NCBI RefSeq assembly: GCF_023516715.1
Contig: NZ_JAMGSI010000001.1
Span: 1,550,001 to 1,614,000 of the forward strand
From: Akkermansia massiliensis
GTDB lineage: Bacteria; Verrucomicrobiota; Verrucomicrobiia; Verrucomicrobiales; Akkermansiaceae
Direction of reading: 5' to 3'
DNA length: 64,000 nt
Below the pieces are notes generated by a model that saw only the letters and a program-made list of their open reading frames with translations, had not been told where the DNA came from and did not search any database. Positions 58,269 through 64,000 of the stretch are shown in pieces; the first letter of the stretch is position 1, and every line of letters begins with the position of its first letter. Both the position numbers and the translations under genes were made by a program.

Positions 58269-58344
58269 GTCGCGTTCGTCTAGCGGTCTAGGACTCCCGC
58301 CTTTCACGCGGGCAACACGGGTTCGAGTCCCGTACGCGATGCCA
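58269..58344 (+). tRNA. tRNA-Glu (anticodon TTC)
   Basis: The acceptor strands GTCGCGT (58269-58275) and ACGCGAT (58334-58340) pair, closed by a G-U pair. Discriminator G and encoded CCA (58342-58344) follow. The anticodon stem CCCGC/GCGGG holds loop CTTTCAC, anticodon TTC. The T arm is ACGGG-TTCGAGT-CCCGT. A TTGCCT box at 58212 may be its -35. Confidence 0.93.
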
Positions 58345-58583
58345 GCTTTACCGCCGCAGCAGTTACGATGCTTCCGCCCCTCCTTACCAGGGAAGGCATA
58401 TTGGAAAGACGTAATGGCTGCGGTTTTCTTTTGGTCCGGTTCCTCCGGAATCAGGAAAGCGCGGACAGGACAGCAGGAAGCGGTATCCCCCTCCTTTTCA
58501 AATTCCGGAACATGTCTTACATCCCCCGGATTTGGCTTTCAGAAAGCCCTGTTATCTTTTAGAATTTCTTACACGCAAACGCC

Positions 58584-59660
58584 ATGGATTACACACCTCT
58601 CATTGAAAAACGCCGCCAGCGCCTGGAAGAATTGGAAACGGTCATTGCCGAACCGGATTTTTTCAATGACCAGAAGCGGGCCTCGGAAACCATGAGGGAG
58701 CACCGCCGCCTGAAGGAACTGATGGAAACGTGGGATTCCCTGAATGCCACGGAACAGCAATTGGCGGACAATCAGGAGCTGGCGAAGACGGATGACCCGG
58801 AGCTGGCGGAACTGGCCGCCATGGAGATTCCCGAACTGGAAGCCGCGCTGGAAAAACTGCGCAGCGACGTGCAGTACAGCCTGCTTCCCCGCGACACGAC
58901 GGAAGACCGGGACGCCATTATTGAAATCCGCGCCGGAACGGGCGGGGATGAAGCATCCCTGTTTGCCGGAGACCTGCTGCGGATGTACCAGCGTTTTGCG
59001 GAAGAACGCGGCTGGCGCTTTGAGCATCTGGAAAGCAGCCCGTCGGACGTGGGCGGCTTCAAGGAAGTCGTCTGCCGCATTGCCGGGGAAGAAGTGTTCC
59101 GCTTCCTGAAGTATGAAGGGGGCGTGCACCGCGTGCAGCGCGTGCCCGCCACGGAAACGCAGGGACGCATCCACACCTCTACCGCCACCGTGGCCGTCAT
59201 GCCGGAAGCGGAGGAAGTGGACATAGAAATCCGCCCGGAGGACCTCCGCATTGAAGTGTGCCGTTCCGGCGGCGCCGGCGGCCAGCACGTGAACAAGACG
59301 GAATCCGCCGTGCAGATCTGGCACATCCCTACGGGCGTCTATGTCCGCTGCGAGGAAGAGCGCAGCCAGATGAAGAACCGTGAAAAAGGCATGAAGATTC
59401 TGCGCGCCAAGCTCTTTGAAGCCAAGAAGCGGGAAGAGGCGGAAAAATATTCCGCCGCACGCCGCAACCTCATTGGCTCCGGCGGCCGTGAAGAAAAAAT
59501 CCGGACGTACAATTTCCCGCAAAACCGCCTGACGGACCACCGCATCGGCTATACGTCCCACAATCTGGACGGCATCCTGATGGGGCAGATGGAAGACCTG
59601 ATCATGGCTCTCCAGCATGCGGAAATGCAGGAACGCCTGGCGGAAGCCGGCATGTCCTAA
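58584..59660 (+). CDS. prfA: Peptide chain release factor 1
   Basis: The 358-residue class I release factor reads UAA and UAG. RVQRVPATETQGRIHTSTAT carries the PxT-type anticodon tripeptide PAT (about 188-190), which separates it from RF2 (SPF). GGAGGQHVNKTESAVQI has the catalytic GGQ (about 232-234), methylated by the product of the next gene. EEERSQMKNREKG and the C-terminal helix complete the family pattern at normal length. It forms an operon with prmC, 15 bases apart. Confidence 0.97.
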   Translation: MDYTPLIEKRRQRLEELETVIAEPDFFNDQKRASETMREHRRLKELMETWDSLNATEQQLADNQELAKTDDPELAELAAMEIPELEAALEKLRSDVQYSLLPRDTTEDRDAIIEIRAGTGGDEASLFAGDLLRMYQRFAEERGWRFEHLESSPSDVGGFKEVVCRIAGEEVFRFLKYEGGVHRVQRVPATETQGRIHTSTATVAVMPEAEEVDIEIRPEDLRIEVCRSGGAGGQHVNKTESAVQIWHIPTGVYVRCEEERSQMKNREKGMKILRAKLFEAKKREEAEKYSAARRNLIGSGGREEKIRTYNFPQNRLTDHRIGYTSHNLDGILMGQMEDLIMALQHAEMQERLAEAGMS

Positions 59661-59675
59661 CCCCCTTTTCCTTTC

Positions 59676-60590
59676 ATGAAAACCCTACTGGAAGTTCTTC
59701 AGTCCGGCACGGACTACCTGGCGCGCCAGGGCTGTGACGAGGCGCGCGCCACCATGCAGCACCTGATGGCCCATGTTCTGCACTGCAACCGCACGGCTCT
59801 TTACTCCCGGTTTGACAGGCCTGTTGAAGAAGCGGAACTGGCTCCCCTCCGCGAGTTGCTGAAACGAAGGGCGGCGGGAGAACCGCTGCAGCACCTGCTG
59901 GGGTTCACGGAATTTTTCCGGAGGGATTTCCTGACGGACGCGCGCGCCCTGATTCCCCGCCCGGAAACGGAAGAACTGGTGGAAATGGTGTTAAAGAAAA
60001 TCCCGGACCGTCCGGTACGCGTGCTGGACATGGGTACCGGTTCCGGCATCATCGGCGTCACGCTGGCTCTGGAACTCAAGGAGCGCGCGAAGGAAGTCGT
60101 TCTGGCGGACATTTCCCCGCAGGCTCTGGACCTGGCGCTGGAAAACGCCATGCGGCTGGGAGCCAGGGTCTCCACCGTCCAGACGGACCTGTTTGAAAAC
60201 ATCCCCCTGGAAAAACCGGTCCTGCGCCAGGAAGGAGCGGATTCTTCCGCTTCCGTGCCTGAGGAGGAAGAGAAGGATGCCGGACGGGAAATGCGCTTTG
60301 ACGTCATCGTGGCCAACCTGCCCTACATTGCGGATGGAGAGGAGCTTGCCCCGGAAGTCATGAAAGATCCCCATACGGCCCTGTTCGGAGGCCCGGAAGG
60401 CTGGGAAATCATTGAACGCTTTCTGGCCCGCGCCCGGGACTACCTGAATGAAAACGGCTTCGTAGCCCTGGAAATCGGACATGACCAGGCGGCAGCCGTG
60501 ACGCAGATTATGGACGGCTACGGCTATAATTACATTGAAGTGCTGAAAGACATGAGCGGCGTAGCCCGCTTCCCCTTCGGTTATCATTAA
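59676..60590 (+). CDS. prmC: Release factor glutamine methyltransferase
   Basis: The 304-residue AdoMet enzyme methylates the Gln of the GGQ motif in release factors. It has the N-terminal helical bundle (QHLLGFTEFFRRDF), AdoMet loop VLDMGTGSGIIGVTLALEL (about 115-133) and catalytic VANLPYIADGEEL (about 210-222). An acidic insert (VPEEEEKDAG, about 190-200) just before the catalytic strand is longer than usual. It stands next to its substrate gene prfA. Confidence 0.96.
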   Translation: MKTLLEVLQSGTDYLARQGCDEARATMQHLMAHVLHCNRTALYSRFDRPVEEAELAPLRELLKRRAAGEPLQHLLGFTEFFRRDFLTDARALIPRPETEELVEMVLKKIPDRPVRVLDMGTGSGIIGVTLALELKERAKEVVLADISPQALDLALENAMRLGARVSTVQTDLFENIPLEKPVLRQEGADSSASVPEEEEKDAGREMRFDVIVANLPYIADGEELAPEVMKDPHTALFGGPEGWEIIERFLARARDYLNENGFVALEIGHDQAAAVTQIMDGYGYNYIEVLKDMSGVARFPFGYH

Positions 60591-60617
60591 CAATTATTCC
60601 TTCCCCCCTTTCACTCC

Positions 60618-62834
60618 ATGCAGGCGGCGCGCATTCTGGTTGACGGACAAAGCGATCTGGTGCTGGACTACGGCATTCCGCCGGAAGCGGGGGACGTCAG
60701 GCCGGGCTGCCGCGTGCAGGTTCCCCTGCGCAACAGGACGGCCACCGGCACTGTTCTTACGCTGTCCGAGCCGGACCCTGCCTGGAAGGACAGGCTCAAG
60801 CCCATTCTGAAACTGATCGACCCGGAACCCTTGATTTCTCCGGTCATGATGAATCTGGCTTCCTGGGCGGCGGACTATTATTCCGTAGCGCTGGACCAAA
60901 TGATCCGCTGCCTGCTCCCGGAAACCGTCCGTCAGGAAAACACGGCGGAAAAAATGCGGAAAATGGTGCATCTGGAAAAACGTCCGTCCCGTGAGGAGCT
61001 GGATGCCCTGTACCGCAAAGCGCCCCGGCAGGCCCAAATGCTGGATTATTTTTCATCTGCGGAACAGATGGAAGCGCCTCTGGCCGCATTCGGCACGGGG
61101 GCTCTGAACATCGCCCGCAGCCTGGCGGCCAAGGGCTTCATCTCCCTGAAGGAGGAATCCGTGCACCGCGACCCCAGCACCGGAGAGCAGTTCGTCCCCA
61201 GCCAGCCCATGAAGCTGAACGACCAGCAGCAGAAGGCGCTGGAAGAAATCACGGCCATGTGCACGGCGGAGCACAAAAAACCGGTGCTCCTGCAAGGAGT
61301 CACCGGCTCCGGCAAAACGGAGGTTTACCTTCAGGCCGTCTCCCAAATGGTGAAATCCGGAAAATCCGCCCTGATCATGGTACCGGAAATCTCCCTGACG
61401 CCCCAGACCGTCCAGCGCTTCAAATCCCGTTTTGCGGAACTGCCCTCTTCCGTGGCGGTGCTGCACAGCCTCCTATCGGACGGAGAACGCTTTGACGAAT
61501 GGCACGCCATCCGTTCCGGAAAAGCACGCATCGTCATCGGCCCCCGTTCCGCCGTCTTCGCCCCTCTTCAGAACCTGGGGCTGGTGATTGTGGATGAGGA
61601 GCATGACGCGTCCTACAAGCAGGAAAGCTCCCCCCGCTACCACGGGCGGGACCTGGCCGTGCTGCGCGCCCATCTGGAAGACTGCGCCGTGGTCCTGGGC
61701 TCCGCCACCCCTTCCCTGGAAAGCATCCATAACGCCCTGACCGGAAAATATTCCCTGGTGAAGCTGACGGAAAGGGCGGACGGCCAGCAGCTCCCCCTCA
61801 TCCGCATTCTGGACATGAAGACGGAGGGCAGAAACAAATCCGGCCCCAACGTCATCTCCGAGCGGCTCAGAATGTCCATCGACCGGCGGCTGGACAAGGG
61901 GGAACAGGTCATCCTTCTGCTCAACAGGCGCGGATTCGCACGCTCCATCCAGTGTCCGGACTGCGGCCACGTGGTGACGTGCCTGCACTGCTCCCTGCCC
62001 CTGACCTACCACCGTACGGAGGACCGCCTCATGTGCCACCTGTGCGGGTTCAAGGCCCTGCCGCCCCGCACCTGTCCGGAGTGCAGGTCCGCCAATATCA
62101 TGCTCCAGGGGTACGGTACCCAGAAGGTGGAGGAAATCCTGCGGCGCACCTTTCCTGCGGCGCGCATCACGCGCGTGGATGCGGACGTGGCCCGGCGCAA
62201 AAACGCCGTCAGAACCATTCTGAACCAGTTCCGCGCCCATAAGATAGATATTCTCCTTGGCACCCAGATGATTGCCAAGGGGCTGGACTTTCCCAACGTG
62301 ACGCTGGTGGGCGTGCTGAACGCGGACCTGGGTCTCCATATCCCGGATCCCCGCGCGGGAGAGCGCACCTTCCAGCTTCTGACGCAGGTGGCGGGCCGCG
62401 CCGGCCGCGGCGACCTTTCCGGGGAGGTCATCATCCAGACCTTTACCCCCCAGTCCCCTTCCCTGCAGTACGCCCGCCATCACGATACGGACGGCTTTGC
62501 GGCGCAGGAGCTGGAAATGCGCCGCTCCTTCGACCTGCCGCCTTTCACCCACATCGCCGTGCTGACCATACGCTCCCAGCATGAAAACATGGCGGAATTC
62601 GCCACGCGCACGCTCGCGGCGCGCCTCCGCGGCATGCTGCCCCCTCCAGCCACGATGACGGACCCCATGCCGGCGCCCATTCCCCGCGCACACGGCCAGT
62701 TCAGATTCCAGATCACGGTCAAGGGGCCGTCCGCCCGCATCCTCTCCCGCACCCTGCGGAAGCTGGTGCAGGAAGCCGGGCTGGGGGACGACCTGACCGC
62801 CGTGATCGACGTGGACGCCATGTCATTCATGTAA
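60618..62834 (+). CDS. priA: Primosomal protein N' (replication restart helicase)
   Basis: The 738-residue superfamily 2 helicase restarts stalled forks. The N-terminal DNA-binding domain (RVQVPLRNRTATGTVLTL) is followed by Walker A LLQGVTGSGKTEVYLQAV (about 227-244), DEEH box VIVDEEHDASYKQE (about 325-338) and RYHGRDLAVLRA. Two zinc sites come from CPDCGHVVTCLHC and CHLCGFKALPPRTCPEC (about 446-492). LLGTQMIAKGLDFPNV (motif V) and QVAGRAGRG (motif VI) follow. Length is normal for the family. Confidence 0.97.
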   Translation: MQAARILVDGQSDLVLDYGIPPEAGDVRPGCRVQVPLRNRTATGTVLTLSEPDPAWKDRLKPILKLIDPEPLISPVMMNLASWAADYYSVALDQMIRCLLPETVRQENTAEKMRKMVHLEKRPSREELDALYRKAPRQAQMLDYFSSAEQMEAPLAAFGTGALNIARSLAAKGFISLKEESVHRDPSTGEQFVPSQPMKLNDQQQKALEEITAMCTAEHKKPVLLQGVTGSGKTEVYLQAVSQMVKSGKSALIMVPEISLTPQTVQRFKSRFAELPSSVAVLHSLLSDGERFDEWHAIRSGKARIVIGPRSAVFAPLQNLGLVIVDEEHDASYKQESSPRYHGRDLAVLRAHLEDCAVVLGSATPSLESIHNALTGKYSLVKLTERADGQQLPLIRILDMKTEGRNKSGPNVISERLRMSIDRRLDKGEQVILLLNRRGFARSIQCPDCGHVVTCLHCSLPLTYHRTEDRLMCHLCGFKALPPRTCPECRSANIMLQGYGTQKVEEILRRTFPAARITRVDADVARRKNAVRTILNQFRAHKIDILLGTQMIAKGLDFPNVTLVGVLNADLGLHIPDPRAGERTFQLLTQVAGRAGRGDLSGEVIIQTFTPQSPSLQYARHHDTDGFAAQELEMRRSFDLPPFTHIAVLTIRSQHENMAEFATRTLAARLRGMLPPPATMTDPMPAPIPRAHGQFRFQITVKGPSARILSRTLRKLVQEAGLGDDLTAVIDVDAMSFM

Positions 62835-62840
62835 GCCGCC

Positions 62841-62868
62841 TTGCCAAATCCGGACGGCCGCATTAAAA
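62841..62868 (+). promoter_or_regulatory. Promoter of dapF
   Basis: TTGCCA (62841-62846), 16 bases, TTAAAA (62863-62868), then 25 bases to the ATG at 62894. It shares the 14-mer TTGCCAAATCCGGA with the tRNA-Gly promoter at 930. Confidence 0.55.
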
Positions 62869-62893
62869 TTCCGGCACAACACAACTTACTATT

Positions 62894-63718
62894 ATGCTGC
62901 TTCATTTCTACAAGATGACGGGCGCCGGAAATGACTTTGTCATGGTGGACAACCGTGACCTGGAACTTTCCTCCGTGCTGGACAAGGAGACCATTGAAGC
63001 CCTGTGCGACCGCCGCTTCGGCATCGGGGCGGACGGCCTGATTGCCGTGGAACCGTCCCGGGGCAAAGGGGGAACCGTGCGCATGCGCTATTACAATGCC
63101 GACGGCGGAGAAGCGGAAATGTGCGGCAACGGAGCCCGCTGCTTCGGCAACTTCGCCGCGGCCCTGCTTCATCACGACAAATCCGCTCCCCTCCCCTTTG
63201 AAACGATGGCCGGCATCGTGACCGCCACCTTTGAAAAGGACGGGAATGTCACCGTGAACCTGACGGATCCCCACTCCCTGCAGCTCTTTGTGCTGAATGC
63301 GGACCCGGCGGTGGGGGCGGACGTCCACTTCCTGAATACAGGCGTTCCGCACGCCGTAGCGTTTCTGGACAAGCTGGACGGCCTGGACGTTCCCCGTCTG
63401 GGCGCCTACCTGCGTTACCATAGCGCATTCTCTCCAAAAGGCACCAACGCCAACTTCGCCAGGATCCTGTCTCCGGGGCACATCGCCATACGTACTTATG
63501 AACGCGGCGTGGAGGATGAAACGCTTGCCTGCGGAACGGGCATGACCGCCAGCGCGCTGCTGCACGCCGTATTGACGGATGCCCCTTCACCCATTCAAGT
63601 GGACGTAGCGGGAGGGGACACGCTCAAAGTAGGCTTCCAGCGCACGGGAGACCGCTTTACCAGCGTGACGCTGACCGGACCGGCGGACCTCGTCTTTACC
63701 GGAGACATAGAACTCTGA
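62894..63718 (+). CDS. dapF: Diaminopimelate epimerase
   Basis: The 274-residue cofactor-free epimerase converts LL- to meso-diaminopimelate for lysine and peptidoglycan. FYKMTGAGNDFVMVDN opens the first domain. The two catalytic Cys are in GGEAEMCGNGARCFGNF (about 76) and ETLACGTGMTASAL (about 212). SPKGTNANFARI and RTYERGVEDE are conserved substrate-binding parts. The length is usual. It is in line with priA but has its own promoter. Confidence 0.97.
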   Translation: MLLHFYKMTGAGNDFVMVDNRDLELSSVLDKETIEALCDRRFGIGADGLIAVEPSRGKGGTVRMRYYNADGGEAEMCGNGARCFGNFAAALLHHDKSAPLPFETMAGIVTATFEKDGNVTVNLTDPHSLQLFVLNADPAVGADVHFLNTGVPHAVAFLDKLDGLDVPRLGAYLRYHSAFSPKGTNANFARILSPGHIAIRTYERGVEDETLACGTGMTASALLHAVLTDAPSPIQVDVAGGDTLKVGFQRTGDRFTSVTLTGPADLVFTGDIEL

Positions 63719-63755
63719 CCGGCTCCTCGCGGAAAAACGCCGTTGTCCTCCGTCA

Positions 63756-64000
63756 TCAGGGAGCATGCCTGTTCAGCAGGGAACACTCTGCCTTTACATA
63801 ACCGCCGTAATTGTTGCAGAATGCCTTGTACACGGCAGGGCCCATATTCGTCTCGCAATAATACTTTACGGTAATGCAGTCCTTCTTGCGTTCCACATTC
63901 AGAAAACGGCTGGACAGCAGAACCAGGTTGCTCTGGTAATTCCACAGGGCCATGTCACGCGCCATTTCCTCATTGATCTTCTCACAAATAAAACTCTCCG
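63756..64000 (-). CDS. C-terminal part of an unidentified protein (runs off the window)
   Basis: A minus-strand frame enters from the right edge and stops at 63756. The 81 visible residues include CEKINEEMARDMALWNYQSN, DCITVKYYCETNMGPAVYKA and FCNNYGGYVKAECSLLNRHA. Five Cys are scattered, as in small secreted or periplasmic proteins held by disulphides. I do not recognise the family. The frame is open to the edge, so the start lies outside. Confidence 0.55.
   Translation of the reverse strand, partial: ESFICEKINEEMARDMALWNYQSNLVLLSSRFLNVERKKDCITVKYYCETNMGPAVYKAFCNNYGGYVKAECSLLNRHAP

Noticed and set aside
58339-58695. 118-codon frame starting in tRNA-Glu
   Set aside because: It starts within the tRNA end and runs out of frame into prfA; a shadow.

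Overview
This is a chromosomal window of moderately high GC from a Gram-negative bacterium. The gene styles, the glutamine/glutamate acid-tolerance pair, the RHS protein and the BACON-tipped phage fibre best fit a gut Verrucomicrobiota of the Akkermansia type. That is an inference from recognition, not proof. The central object is a complete temperate podovirus prophage integrated into the 3' end of a tRNA-Gly(GCC) gene.

Layout. (1) 1-996: the tail of an unidentified host gene and a frameshifted ankyrin-repeat remnant. (2) 997-1071: tRNA-Gly with the attL core (1056-1071). (3) 1056-43063: a prophage with a 16-bp att core and a unit length of 41,992 bp. It holds an integrase (+) and a late block A on the minus strand: TerS, fibre, lysis genes, portal and scaffold. 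An early block follows, also on the minus strand: DnaC-type loader, initiator with internal iterons, two adenine methylases, RusA, a Cas4-like exonuclease and an annealing protein. The immunity region has three paralogous HTH regulators on the plus strand. Late block B on the minus strand holds the capsid, decoration protein, nozzle, TerL, adaptor and ejection proteins, including a 3200-residue polyvalent protein. (4) 43064-53349: a second integrase lacking its C terminus and, about 8 kb on, a decayed capsid gene flank an RHS gene and a Sel1-repeat gene. This looks like the scar of a sibling prophage. (5) 53350-64000: ordinary chromosome with an antiporter-glutaminase operon, a GNAT acetyltransferase, an AGCS symporter, tRNA-Glu, prfA-prmC, priA and dapF.

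How it works together. The virion genes are T7-like (connector-type portal, tubular A/B-like tail proteins, gp14/15/16-like ejection proteins). The control and replication genes are lambda-like (S24-peptidase repressor, initiator plus loader, exonuclease plus annealing protein, no phage RNA or DNA polymerase seen). In the circular phage, late genes would read portal, scaffold, attP, capsid. Integration cuts this block at attP, and a terminator follows the scaffold gene. A repeated 31-bp element (three identical copies, two variants) sits 33-37 nt before five late start codons and probably drives late expression. Two accessory genes stand out. One is a DUF3800 gene behind its own promoter and a compact structured RNA. 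The other encodes a protein whose N-terminal coding DNA is nearly identical over 264 bp to that of the giant ejected protein, as if it were a virion-delivered accessory effector.
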